Source: Bacteroidota bacterium (GTDB lineage: Bacteria > Bacteroidota > JABWAT01). From it: a DNA stretch of 64,000 nucleotides. The stretch spans positions 93,759-157,758 of the forward strand of contig JABWAT010000005.1 of NCBI GenBank assembly GCA_013360915.1, written 5' to 3'. The notes beneath the pieces are model-generated. The model saw only the letters and a list, made by a program, of their open reading frames with translations. It was not told the origin of the DNA and made no database searches. Every line of letters begins with the position of its first letter. The stretch's first letter is position 1. The translations under genes and the position numbers were made by a program. Of this stretch, positions 1 through 7,463 are shown one piece after another.

Positions 1-476
1 TATCCTTCGAAAGTAGGAGCCGGAATTCCGTAGCGTTTCAGAAGGTCCCTGTCAGAAAACAGTTGCATGAATTCAAGGGAATCAATGCCCAGGCGTTTTT
101 TCAGCAATCCGGCCATCCGTCGGGCAGTCAGACCCTCCGGAATGGTGACCTGACGGGTGATTACTTCTCCTTCAGCAAACCGGTTTAACAGATCCAGCAC
201 CGTCAGGTTGTCTGGAATGGTGTAAAAACCGGCCCTGATATCTTCGGTTCGGCCGGTCAGCCGGGCAGCAATGACAAATGCCTGGGCGTGACGAATGTAT
301 CCCTGGCGGTACAGGTCACGGGCGACCTGCCGCAAGGTCATCCCCTTTTCTATCCTGAAATACGCTTCTTCCGGCGTGGATTTTCCGGTCATGTTTACCG
401 GACCGGTAAGCAAGAAGAAACCGGTGATTCCCAGAACAAGACCTGCTCCCGCTACCCACAACAAGGGTCGGATCAT
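1..476 (-). CDS. mltG: Endolytic murein transglycosylase MltG (YceG-like), N-terminal part
   Basis: This is the 5' part of a minus-strand gene that leaves the window at position 1. The translation starts MIRPLLWVAGAG, has one N-terminal membrane segment (about residues 3-24), and continues into the LysM-like region of the YceG/MltG family, with the run IRAGFYTIPDN and then VTIPEGLTARRMAGLL. MltG cuts nascent glycan strands in the periplasm and so sets peptidoglycan chain length. The catalytic Glu lies in the missing part. The ATG at 476-474 overlaps the stop of the chorismate mutase gene as ATGA, so the two are translationally coupled. Family assignment rests on the N-terminal third only. Confidence 0.85.
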   Translation of the reverse strand, partial: MIRPLLWVAGAGLVLGITGFFLLTGPVNMTGKSTPEEAYFRIEKGMTLRQVARDLYRQGYIRHAQAFVIAARLTGRTEDIRAGFYTIPDNLTVLDLLNRFAEGEVITRQVTIPEGLTARRMAGLLKKRLGIDSLEFMQLFSDRDLLKRYGIPAPTFEG

Positions 477-769
477 GAACGGTCTTCCTTTGCTTTTTCG
501 ACGTGCTCACGTTCGAGGCGTCTGGTTTCATCAATGATCCGTTCAAACAGCCGCCGGATGGCATCTTCAGGCAAGGGTCCCGGATTGTGACCGGTTACAT
601 TCTTCATTACCTCGGTTTCGCGCTGCGGATTGTAAACAGGCAGCTTCAGGCGTTTTTTCACTTCGCCAATCTGGTTGGCTAACTGCGCCCGTTCGTTCAG
701 AATCCTGACCAGTTGCCGGTCCAATTCGTCAATCTGCTGACGCAGAGCATCCATTTCATCAGAACTCAT
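473..769 (-). CDS. aroQ: Chorismate mutase, AroQ class
   Basis: A protein of about 98 residues with the all-helical AroQ fold signature: MDALRQQIDELDRQLVRIL, then the conserved VKKRLKLPVYNPQRE stretch and a C-terminal helix FERIIDETRRLE. It converts chorismate to prephenate, the first step towards Phe and Tyr. It stands alone, with no fused dehydratase or DAHP synthase domain. The ATG at 769 is chosen; a GTG at 778 is also in frame. The start overlaps the 3' end of trpA by 11 bp and the stop overlaps mltG by 4 bp, so the gene sits inside one operon. The acidic and charged C-terminal tail looks disordered. Confidence 0.88.
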   Translation of the reverse strand: MSSDEMDALRQQIDELDRQLVRILNERAQLANQIGEVKKRLKLPVYNPQRETEVMKNVTGHNPGPLPEDAIRRLFERIIDETRRLEREHVEKAKEDRS

Positions 770-1547
770 TGGCAACACCGGCTAAGGGAGCAAACCAGTT
801 CAATCCGCGCTGAGCTGCTTTTTCTGCCGTAGTCTCAGCACCCAGTTCTTTAATCAGGGCACTTCCAATCACGGCGCCTTTGGCCTCACTCAGCACGGCT
901 CTGACATCCTGTGCCGACCGGATTCCGAATCCGACCACAAATGGTTTTGGGTGGTGTTGCCGTACCTGATTCAGAGTCGTCTTCATGAACCCGGCATCGA
1001 GTACCTGATTACCGGTCACTCCGTTCATACTCACGCAATAGGAAAACAAATGACTGGCCTCCGATATTTTTGAAATCCGTTCGGGGCGTGTGGTGGGAGC
1101 CACCAGAAAAATCATGGCCAATCCGAATTCATCGGCCAGTTTAAGAAACGGTTCTGCCTCATCCTGGGGAATATCTGGAATAATCAGTCCCTGAACGTTG
1201 GCAGCCGCCGCTTTTTCGAAAAACAATCGTGTTCCCATCCGCAGAATCGGATTCACATATCCCATCAGGACCACGGCGATTTTAGTGTTTTCATACGTCC
1301 ATCGGGCCAGTTCCAGCACACGATCCAGGTTCACGCCATTGGCCAGTGCAACCATGGAACTTTGCTGAATCGTGGGTCCATCGGCCAGCGGATCGGAAAA
1401 CGGAATTCCCAATTCGATGATGCGGACCCCCTGACGTTCCAGGCCGGCGATCAGTAATTCGGTTGTTCCCTTTACCGGGTAGTCTGGTGTGATGTAGGGA
1501 ATGACCACTTTTTCAGCAGTCGAAAAATTAGAGGTAAGTCGTTTCAT
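759..1547 (-). CDS. trpA: Tryptophan synthase alpha chain
   Basis: The 262 residues match TrpA over full length. Visible landmarks are the N-terminal IPYITPDYP, the catalytic-Glu segment IIELGIPFSDPLADGPTIQ, VVLMGYVNPIL, LIIPDIPQDEAEPF with its conserved Asp, and the phosphate-binding VVGFGIRSAQDV and GAVIGSALI. It cleaves indole-glycerol phosphate to indole, which is passed to TrpB. No other trp gene is adjacent. The gene lies 1 bp after tsaD and overlaps aroQ, so it is co-transcribed with genes of other pathways. The rest of the trp genes must lie elsewhere. Confidence 0.95.
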   Translation of the reverse strand: MKRLTSNFSTAEKVVIPYITPDYPVKGTTELLIAGLERQGVRIIELGIPFSDPLADGPTIQQSSMVALANGVNLDRVLELARWTYENTKIAVVLMGYVNPILRMGTRLFFEKAAAANVQGLIIPDIPQDEAEPFLKLADEFGLAMIFLVAPTTRPERISKISEASHLFSYCVSMNGVTGNQVLDAGFMKTTLNQVRQHHPKPFVVGFGIRSAQDVRAVLSEAKGAVIGSALIKELGAETTAEKAAQRGLNWFAPLAGVANEF

Positions 1548-1548
1548 A

Positions 1549-2547
1549 TCAGTGTATGGCCAGCGTTGGTTTGGGTGTTAATTGGTAATGAGGCGCAGCA
1601 AAGGCGGGGCCTTTCATCAGGGCCAGCAAAGCAACCATGGCTGCATTATCGGTGCTTAACAGCGGAGTTGGCAGATAAAGCCTGAGGTGGTGTTGCTTCT
1701 CTGCATCAGAAAACCGTTTCCGCAGTTCTGAATTGGCCGAGACACCTCCGGCCACCACCACTGTTTTAATTCCGGTTTCTCTGACTGCCTTCAGTGTTTT
1801 CGATACCAGCACACTGGTAATGGCTGCCTGAACCGATGCACACAGATCGGGAAGATGCTGGCGTGCCGTTTCCTGGTTGGATTTCAGATATTGAATCACA
1901 GCCGTTTTCAGTCCTGAAAAGGAGAAATCAAAATCATCACTGTTGATCATCGGCCGGGGAAAGGTGACCCAGTCGGAAGAACCGGTGACCGCCAAACGAT
2001 CCACCACCGGACCACCCGGATAACCCAGACCAAGCACTTTTGCAATTTTATCAAACGCTTCACCTGCAGCATCGTCACGGGTTTGTCCCAGTAACTCATA
2101 CCGGAATCCCTCCCGGGCCACCACCAGTGAGGTGTGTCCGCCAGACACAATCAATCCGATGAAGGGGAAAGGAGGTGGTTCATTTCCGGGGAACGACGCA
2201 TATAAATGACTTTCAATGTGATTAACCGGAATGACCGGTATTCCCAATGAAAAGGCCAGGGATTTGGCCATGGAAACGCCGACAAGCAGCGGACCCATCA
2301 ATCCGGGTCCCTCTGTTACAGCAATGGCATCGAGCTGCTGAAGGGTCACCCCGGACTCATCCAGGGCCGCACGGATCAGTTCAGGCATCAGCCTAAGATG
2401 GGCCCGGGCCGAAATTTCGGGGACCACACCACCAAACTGCCGGTGCATCCATTGTGAAGAAATGACATTGGATAGGATCCGTCCGCCATCCACCACCGCC
2501 ACACTCGTTTCATCGCAGGACGATTCTACACCTAAAATGATTTTCAT
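1549..2547 (-). CDS. tsaD: tRNA N6-adenosine threonylcarbamoyltransferase
   Basis: TsaD (Kae1/Gcp family) transfers the threonylcarbamoyl group from its adenylate to A37 of ANN-decoding tRNAs. The sequence shows the ASKHA-type N-terminus ILGVESSCDETSVAV, the metal-binding HIESH motif, VSGGHTSLV, and the C-terminal VVVAGGVSANSELR. The ORF can be extended upstream to 2604, but the conserved family start is MKIILGVESSCDE, giving ATG 2547 and 332 residues. There is no Shine-Dalgarno sequence. A good promoter ends only about 8 bp before this ATG, so the mRNA is probably almost leaderless. It is the first gene of the tsaD-trpA-aroQ-mltG operon. Confidence 0.95.
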   Translation of the reverse strand: MKIILGVESSCDETSVAVVDGGRILSNVISSQWMHRQFGGVVPEISARAHLRLMPELIRAALDESGVTLQQLDAIAVTEGPGLMGPLLVGVSMAKSLAFSLGIPVIPVNHIESHLYASFPGNEPPPFPFIGLIVSGGHTSLVVAREGFRYELLGQTRDDAAGEAFDKIAKVLGLGYPGGPVVDRLAVTGSSDWVTFPRPMINSDDFDFSFSGLKTAVIQYLKSNQETARQHLPDLCASVQAAITSVLVSKTLKAVRETGIKTVVVAGGVSANSELRKRFSDAEKQHHLRLYLPTPLLSTDNAAMVALLALMKGPAFAAPHYQLTPKPTLAIH

Positions 2548-2555
2548 GAAGGGGC

Positions 2556-2587
2556 TAAAGATAACCCCCGGCAAAAACGCTTTCAAA
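2556..2587 (-). promoter_or_regulatory. Bacteroidota-type promoter for tsaD operon
   Basis: On the minus strand TTTG (2587-2584), a 20-bp spacer, and TATCTTTA (2563-2556) match the Bacteroidota sigma-A pattern TTTG / TAnnTTTG. The tsaD ATG lies 8 bp after the -7 element. Confidence 0.6.
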
Positions 2588-2638
2588 AAAACACCGTCTT
2601 CCACCCGTTAATCACCTGAATTTTTGATGATATCCGGT

Positions 2639-2646
2639 TACTTTTG
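2639..2646 (+). promoter_or_regulatory. Putative -7 element for the GyrI-like/AlkB pair
   Basis: TACTTTTG matches TAnnTTTG exactly. No convincing TTTG was found at the usual spacing. It lies 10 bp before the AGGAG ribosome binding site of the gene starting at 2669. Confidence 0.35.
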
Positions 2647-2668
2647 CCCTAAAAAGAGGAGATGTCCT

Positions 2669-3259
2669 GTGAAACTGATTCTCGCCATTGCCGGAATTCT
2701 GCTGGCTGCCCTGTTTACCGTGCTGATTCACTATGGCCTGTTTGCCGACATGACACTGACAGAGAAAACCAGTGACCCCATCTATCTCGTCTATGAAAGT
2801 CACCTTGGTGATTATTCAAAAACCCCGCAGGTCATAAACAAAGTCTTCTTTACCCTGCTCATGATCGACAGTATCAAAACCAACAGAGGTTTTGGAATCT
2901 ATTTTGATAATCCCGAATTCACACCGAAAGAAAAACTCCGTTGGGTGGCTGGTTCCATTCTGGAGGAAAAAGATTCTTCCCTCATTCCGCTCATCCGCGA
3001 GAAATTCAATGTAATCCGGCTGGAAAGCGAGCCAATTGCCGAAACAACCTTTGAGTATAAGGGCCGGCTTTCAGTCATTATGGGAATTTACAAAGCCTAT
3101 CCCGTGATCGGCACCTACATCAGAGAACGCGAACTGGGCAGTCTGGCCACCATGGAAATCTATGATCAGCCGGGCAAGGTCATCCGTTACCGCATTCTGA
3201 AATCGACCCGGTTTGAACAATTTTCCCCGGTCAATCCCTGGCCAACCGAATTGAAATAA
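2669..3259 (+). CDS. Membrane-anchored GyrI-like (small-molecule-binding) protein
   Basis: The 196 residues have one N-terminal membrane or signal segment (KLILAIAGILLAALFTVLIHYG) followed by a soluble domain. The pattern resembles the GyrI-like/SOUL-type ligand-binding fold: paired halves, YFDNPEFTPKEKLRWVAG, and a late ATMEIYDQPG. The assignment is from overall pattern and is moderate. The GTG start at 2669 is chosen because AGGAG at 2657-2661 sits 7 bp upstream; an upstream ATG at 2624 has no ribosome binding site. The stop touches the ATG of the AlkB-like gene, so the two are co-translated. Binding of a hydrophobic substrate next to AlkB would make sense, but that is inference. Confidence 0.7.
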   Translation: MKLILAIAGILLAALFTVLIHYGLFADMTLTEKTSDPIYLVYESHLGDYSKTPQVINKVFFTLLMIDSIKTNRGFGIYFDNPEFTPKEKLRWVAGSILEEKDSSLIPLIREKFNVIRLESEPIAETTFEYKGRLSVIMGIYKAYPVIGTYIRERELGSLATMEIYDQPGKVIRYRILKSTRFEQFSPVNPWPTELK

Positions 3260-4336
3260 ATGGTTCTTTCGGTGTTGAGACCCATTCGGTACTTTCTTGT
3301 TTTTTCGGTTCCTGCACTGGCCGGATGGTCGTTCTTTCAGGCCGGAATTCTGACGCTGATTCCGGTTTTCTATGCTTTCGGATTCATTCCCCTGATTGAA
3401 CTGGGCATGAAACCAGATACCACCAACCACCGCCCGGATGATGAGCCGCTGCTGACCGGCAGGAAGTTGTATACATGGGCATTGTATCTGGTGGTGCCGG
3501 TTCAGGTGGGCCTGATGATCCTTTTTCTGTACCAGATCACCCAGGCTGACTCTGCGCTTTCCTGGATCGGACACACCCTTTCCATGGGATTGCTTTGCGG
3601 AATTTTCGGAATCAATGTTGCTCACGAACTGGGGCACCGGACCCGTGTTTTCGATCAGGTAATGGCGGGGATTCTGCTGGCAACTTCGCTCTACATGCAC
3701 TTCACTCTTGAGCATAACCGGGGTCACCACCGTCGGGTTGCAACACCGGCCGATCCGGCTACCGCACGAAAAAACGAAACGGTTTTCCGGTTTTGGATCC
3801 GGTCCGTAACCGGAAACTGGCTGTCTGCCTGGAATCTCGAAAAGCGCCGTCTTGAAAAATCAGGAGAACCGGTGCTGTCGGCTCAGAACCAGATGATCCG
3901 ATCGCTGATGATTCAAACCGGTTTATTGGTGATGGTGGGTGCTGCGTGGGGGTGGGAAGGTTTAGTTGGGTTCTCGGTGGCCGCTTTTGTTGGGATTCTG
4001 CTGCTGGAAACGGTGAATTACATTGAACATTACGGATTGCTGAGACGTCAGCTTCCCGATGGAAACTGGGAGCGGGTCCGGCCGGTTCACTCCTGGAATT
4101 CCGACCATCTGCCCGGCCGTCTTCTGTTATTTGAGCTATCGAGACATTCCGATCATCATTATCTGGCCAGCCGGCCCTATCAGATTCTCAGACATTTCGA
4201 TGAGTCGCCGCAATTGCCCACCGGCTATCCAGGCATGATGCTTCTCAGTCTGGTGCCACCGCTGTGGTTCCGGGTTATGAATCCGCTGATCCCCGAAGAC
4301 AATCAGTTGCCGGTTTCGTCGAGTCCCAGCGCCTGA
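3260..4336 (+). CDS. alkB: AlkB-type alkane 1-monooxygenase (membrane di-iron hydroxylase)
   Basis: This 358-residue integral membrane protein carries the full AlkB histidine set: HELGH at 122-126, EHNRGHH at 151-157 followed by VATPADPATAR, NYIEHYG at 253-259, and LSRHSDHH at 293-300 followed by RPYQILRHF. Hydrophobic segments lie around 11-48, 73-120, 132-148 and 217-252. The family hydroxylates the terminal methyl group of alkanes or related chains with O2, using electrons from rubredoxin. No rubredoxin gene is in the window. The ATG directly follows the TAA of the upstream gene. The last 34 bp overlap the convergent TPR lipoprotein gene. Family is sure; the natural substrate is not. Confidence 0.9.
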   Translation: MVLSVLRPIRYFLVFSVPALAGWSFFQAGILTLIPVFYAFGFIPLIELGMKPDTTNHRPDDEPLLTGRKLYTWALYLVVPVQVGLMILFLYQITQADSALSWIGHTLSMGLLCGIFGINVAHELGHRTRVFDQVMAGILLATSLYMHFTLEHNRGHHRRVATPADPATARKNETVFRFWIRSVTGNWLSAWNLEKRRLEKSGEPVLSAQNQMIRSLMIQTGLLVMVGAAWGWEGLVGFSVAAFVGILLLETVNYIEHYGLLRRQLPDGNWERVRPVHSWNSDHLPGRLLLFELSRHSDHHYLASRPYQILRHFDESPQLPTGYPGMMLLSLVPPLWFRVMNPLIPEDNQLPVSSSPSA

Positions 4337-5076
4337 ATTTTATCGGATGAACGCTGAAGGTACAAGGTGGTGTCTTTGTAACCCATGTCCTCGAGATTAC
4401 TGAGCAGTTCGTATGCCTTCATGTAATCTTTCTTTTCATAGGCTTCCACGCCCTTGCGGTACAACGCTTCCTTGTCCTCCGATTTAACCGGTTTGCTCAC
4501 CGGCCTTTGAAGAGAGGCCAGGCCTTTCAGCGCCTGCTCATTGGTCGGATCGAAGGCTAGAACCCGGTTATAACTTCTTTTTGCAGCCACCTGATCACCT
4601 GATGCGGCCGATTTCCGGGCCAGATCCAGATTGGTTTGCAACCGTTTCTGAATTTCAGTCGAATTCGAATCGAGGAAAGCCTTCGCTTCAGCATTTCCCG
4701 GTTCAAGCAGCAGAACCTGTTTGTAATACCCGGCTGCTGTGAAAATGTTTTTCTTTTCCCGCGCCTTAACTGCCAGTTCGAGCCGTTCAGTGCGGTAAGA
4801 TTCCACAAACTCATTGGCTTCCACCAGTTTCAGCCGCGCAGCATCATGTCCCAGGTTCTCAAAAATCCATTTCCATTCTTCAGTCGCCTGCCTGATCAGA
4901 CCTGCATCGAGTTTTTGTTTCCCTTCTGCAAATCGTTTGCCTGCCCGTTCCATCGAAACGGCAATTTTCTGTTCACGGGTGAACTGCTTTCCCCATTGTT
5001 CATCCAGAGAGGAACACCCGGTTCCCGCAAAACCGATCAGAACAACCAGAGAAAAAAGACCATTAATTTTGTTCAT
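4303..5076 (-). CDS. TPR-containing lipoprotein
   Basis: A 257-residue protein starting MNKINGLFSLVVLIGFAG with lipobox TGC, so it is predicted to be lipidated in the envelope. The mature part is helical with TPR-like repeats (AAGYYKQVLLLEPGNAEAKAFL; AKRSYNRVLAFDPTNEQALKGL; a third near the C-terminus). TPRs are scaffolds for protein-protein contacts; no enzyme motif is visible. The ATG at 5076 is preferred to one at 5097 because AAGGTG precedes it and the signal peptide then has normal length. It overlaps the end of the cyclase gene by 14 bp, which suggests coupled expression, possibly as a partner of the cyclase sensor region. The 3' end overlaps alkB by 34 bp. Confidence 0.85.
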   Translation of the reverse strand: MNKINGLFSLVVLIGFAGTGCSSLDEQWGKQFTREQKIAVSMERAGKRFAEGKQKLDAGLIRQATEEWKWIFENLGHDAARLKLVEANEFVESYRTERLELAVKAREKKNIFTAAGYYKQVLLLEPGNAEAKAFLDSNSTEIQKRLQTNLDLARKSAASGDQVAAKRSYNRVLAFDPTNEQALKGLASLQRPVSKPVKSEDKEALYRKGVEAYEKKDYMKAYELLSNLEDMGYKDTTLYLQRSSDKIQALGLDETGN

Positions 5077-6505
5077 GCTGCACCTTGTAAAGAACAAGTT
5101 GTTCTTTTTTGTTTTTCATCGGAACCGAAAACGGTTCTCCCAACCGGAAGGCGGTCACGTCGATTGATTTCCTGACCACTTCCGAAATTAATATTTCACC
5201 GGCTGCCGCAGCCGAGCACATTCTGGCACTGGTATTGACGGTATCACCAATCGAGGTATAATCCATCCGGTCACGACTTCCGATATTTCCCGAAACCACT
5301 TCACCCGAATGAATACCAATTCCGATCCGCAATTCCTTGTAAACCGAATCAGAGTCGGCCAGTTCTTTCATGGCCTGCTGAATACCGATGGCCGCAGTGA
5401 CTGCTCTCGATTCCTTGCCGTCACCTTTAAAGACGGCCATGACCTCATCTCCCACAAATTTATCAATGTCACCCTGATGCTCGCGGATGATTTCGACCTG
5501 GCGGTTCAGAAGGTCATTCAGGTAACGGACCACCCGATCCGGATCGCTTTTCTCAGAAAAGGCCGTGAAACCACGGATGTCTGAAAAGAAGAAACAAAGT
5601 TCACTCCGCTGACCGCCAAGCTGCTGATCGATCGGATTCTGTTTCCGGATGGCCTCAATGGTTGATTCAGACACATACTTCGACATCATGAGCCGTTCTT
5701 TTACCGCCTGTGTCATGGTATTAAAAGACCGGGTCAGCTCACCCAACTCATCATTGCCCTTCACCGGTACTTCCGGAAACTCTCCCGCTTCAATCTGCCG
5801 GGTAGCCGCATGAAGCAATTTGATACGGCGGACCAGTACCATCGTGACCCCGATGACAATCAGAACCGAAATCAGAAAGGCAATGGTCCCGGTCAGGTAC
5901 GTTTGTTTCTGCTTGGCGGCAATCAGGTCATTAATGGGCTTCAGAGAATATGACAGCTGGATGTAACCGAGAAACACTGTCTTTACAGCGGTCTCATAAT
6001 CAATCTTTTTGGTCAGGTAAACGAGATCACCGGTCACGAAGGGTTTTCTCGACTTTCCCTCGAATTCCTTCAGCTCAATTTCTGAAATGCGGTCACCGGT
6101 ATCGCGGGTTCCGCTTGTATCGGCTTCGAGGTAAATTTCACCGTTGCCTTTAATTACCCGGATTCGTTCAAGACCAGGAATTCCCGACCGGATCAGATCA
6201 TCCAGACTGGCTTTCAGCGCCAGCTTGTCTGCTTCACCCACCGACAAGGCTTCTGCAGCATTCGGGGCAATGGTATTAAAAATGGCTGTAAACTGCTGAT
6301 GGGAAAGGCGCTCAAGATCCCGCTTTTCTTCTTCGAACAGATTCGAAACCATCGAATACAGGACAGTTAGAAAGATTCCGCCAAAAATCAGGGAATATTT
6401 GATATGCAGACTGATCCGGACCCCGGAACCCAGGTTAGGTTCGTTCGTCGGTTCTGTTTCCGGCTGGGATGGCAGGTCTGTTTTCGGTTCTGGTGCTGGT
6501 TTCAT
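5063..6505 (-). CDS. HAMP-domain class III adenylate/guanylate cyclase
   Basis: A 480-residue inner-membrane signalling protein. It has a Pro/Glu-rich cytoplasmic tail (1-30), TM1 (about 36-55), a periplasmic sensor of about 145 residues, TM2 (about 204-225), a HAMP linker (226-275) and a class III cyclase domain (about 300-465). The metal-binding Asps are visible in FFFSDIRGFT (Asp309) and DKFVGDEVMAVF (Asp353). GIGIHSGEVVSGNIGS and MDYTSIGDTVNTSARM complete the active site. It should make cAMP (or cGMP) in response to an envelope signal; the substrate cannot be fixed by eye. It is first in a two-gene operon with a TPR lipoprotein. A promoter lies at 6529-6561. Confidence 0.92.
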   Translation of the reverse strand: MKPAPEPKTDLPSQPETEPTNEPNLGSGVRISLHIKYSLIFGGIFLTVLYSMVSNLFEEEKRDLERLSHQQFTAIFNTIAPNAAEALSVGEADKLALKASLDDLIRSGIPGLERIRVIKGNGEIYLEADTSGTRDTGDRISEIELKEFEGKSRKPFVTGDLVYLTKKIDYETAVKTVFLGYIQLSYSLKPINDLIAAKQKQTYLTGTIAFLISVLIVIGVTMVLVRRIKLLHAATRQIEAGEFPEVPVKGNDELGELTRSFNTMTQAVKERLMMSKYVSESTIEAIRKQNPIDQQLGGQRSELCFFFSDIRGFTAFSEKSDPDRVVRYLNDLLNRQVEIIREHQGDIDKFVGDEVMAVFKGDGKESRAVTAAIGIQQAMKELADSDSVYKELRIGIGIHSGEVVSGNIGSRDRMDYTSIGDTVNTSARMCSAAAAGEILISEVVRKSIDVTAFRLGEPFSVPMKNKKEQLVLYKVQHEQN

Positions 6506-6528
6506 GTTTCCCGTTATAAAGAAAGCGA

Positions 6529-6561
6529 CAAAAGTAGCAGAAATGGTGTTAAAATGGAAAA
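6529..6561 (-). promoter_or_regulatory. Promoter for cyclase/TPR lipoprotein operon
   Basis: The minus strand has TACTTTTG (6536-6529), an exact TAnnTTTG, with TTTC (6561-6558) 21 bp upstream as a 3/4 match to TTTG. The cyclase ATG is 24 bp downstream. Confidence 0.5.
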
Positions 6562-6600
6562 TAGTAACCCGATGAATGAACCAAACCCGTGAGGCTGGTC

Positions 6601-6634
6601 AAAAACAAAAACGGCCGCCAGACCGGCAGCCGTT
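6601..6634 (-). terminator. Intrinsic terminator of tRNA-Arg
   Basis: On the minus strand AACGGCTGCC pairs with GGCGGCCGTT around a 5-base loop and is followed by TTTGTTTTTG. It lies 37 bp after the tRNA 3' end. Confidence 0.75.
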
Positions 6635-6670
6635 TCGTCATAACCACTTGTTTTTTTATGGTTTATGTAG

Positions 6671-6744
6671 TACTCTCGAGAGGATTCGAACCTCTGGCCT
6701 TTTGCTCCGGAGGCAAACGCTCTATCCAGCTGAGCTACGAGAGC
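6671..6744 (-). tRNA. tRNA-Arg (anticodon CCG)
   Basis: A complete cloverleaf can be drawn on the minus strand. The acceptor strands are GCTCTCG and CGAGAGT (one G-U at 1-72). The D-stem is GCTC/GAGC. The anticodon stem TTTGC/GCAAA encloses loop CTCCGGA, so the anticodon is CCG and it reads CGG. The T-stem is CAGAG/CTCTG with TTCGAAT-type loop, and the discriminator is A. The CCA end is not encoded; the DNA continues CTAC. The gene has its own promoter (6757-6788) and terminator (6601-6634), so it is a stand-alone unit. Confidence 0.95.
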
Positions 6745-6756
6745 AGAATGGGATTG

Positions 6757-6788
6757 CAAAGATAGCACCGGATATGAACACTTTCAAA
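6757..6788 (-). promoter_or_regulatory. Promoter of tRNA-Arg
   Basis: TTTG (6788-6785), a 20-bp spacer, then TATCTTTG (6764-6757): an exact match to both boxes of the Bacteroidota primary-sigma promoter. It overlaps the start codon region of the divergent DUF4159 gene. Confidence 0.75.
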
Positions 6789-7451
6789 ACACTGCCGATT
6801 CATTTTTTCGCGCTTCTGACCGGAATCAGTCTGATCTGTGCACCCATGGCGGGTTTTTCACAGATCCGGGTGGGGTTGCTGAAATACGGTGGCGGAGGGG
6901 ATTGGTATGCAAATCCGACCAGTCTGCCCAATCTGGTTCAGTTTGCACGCGACCAGGCCCGGCTGAATCTTTCACCCCGCGTCGAATCGGTCGATCCGTT
7001 GTCACCCACGCTTTACACCTTTCAGGTTCTGCATACCACCGGACACGGAAACATTTCCTTTTCAGATACAGAAAGGGAGGCGCTCCGCCGGTACCTTCTG
7101 AATGGCGGATTTCTCCATGTGGATGATAACTACGGAATGGCTCCCTATTTCAGAAAGGAAATTTCAAAACTGTTTCCCGACCGGGAACTGGTTCCGGTAC
7201 CTGCCTCGTACGGTCTTTTCTCTGCGTGGTTTGCCTTCCCTTCCGGACTCCCGAAGATTCATGAGCATGACGGCAAGGCGCCTGAAGCATGGGGAATATT
7301 TGAAGGGAACCGGCTGGTGCTTTTATTCACCACCGAATGCGACCTGGGAGATGGATGGGAAGATCCCGAGGTTCACCAGAATCCGCCCGATAAACGACTG
7401 GCCGCCCTCCGGATGGGAACCAATATTCTGGTCTGGGCGCTGAGTCAGTAA
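6774..7451 (+). CDS. DUF4159-domain secreted protein
   Basis: A 225-residue protein with a signal peptide (cleavage near MAGFSQ) followed by a DUF4159 domain. Visible family landmarks are VGLLKYGGGGDWYANPTSL near the N-terminus, the glutamine-amidotransferase-like HTTGHGNISF, LNGGFLHVDDNYG, and the late GIFEGNRLVLLFTTECDLGDGWED. The biochemical role of DUF4159 is not established. In FCB bacteria it is usually found beside MoxR ATPase, DUF58 and DUF4175-type membrane proteins. ATG 6774 is chosen because it gives a proper signal peptide; the ORF is open further upstream through the antisense tRNA. It lies 12 bp before the next large gene, probably in one operon. Confidence 0.85.
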   Translation: MNTFKTLPIHFFALLTGISLICAPMAGFSQIRVGLLKYGGGGDWYANPTSLPNLVQFARDQARLNLSPRVESVDPLSPTLYTFQVLHTTGHGNISFSDTEREALRRYLLNGGFLHVDDNYGMAPYFRKEISKLFPDRELVPVPASYGLFSAWFAFPSGLPKIHEHDGKAPEAWGIFEGNRLVLLFTTECDLGDGWEDPEVHQNPPDKRLAALRMGTNILVWALSQ

Positions 7452-7463
7452 AGACGGACCACC

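Noticed and set aside
3071..3730. 219-codon ORF antisense to the GyrI-like and AlkB genes
   Set aside because: It spans two convincing sense genes and lacks a start signal.
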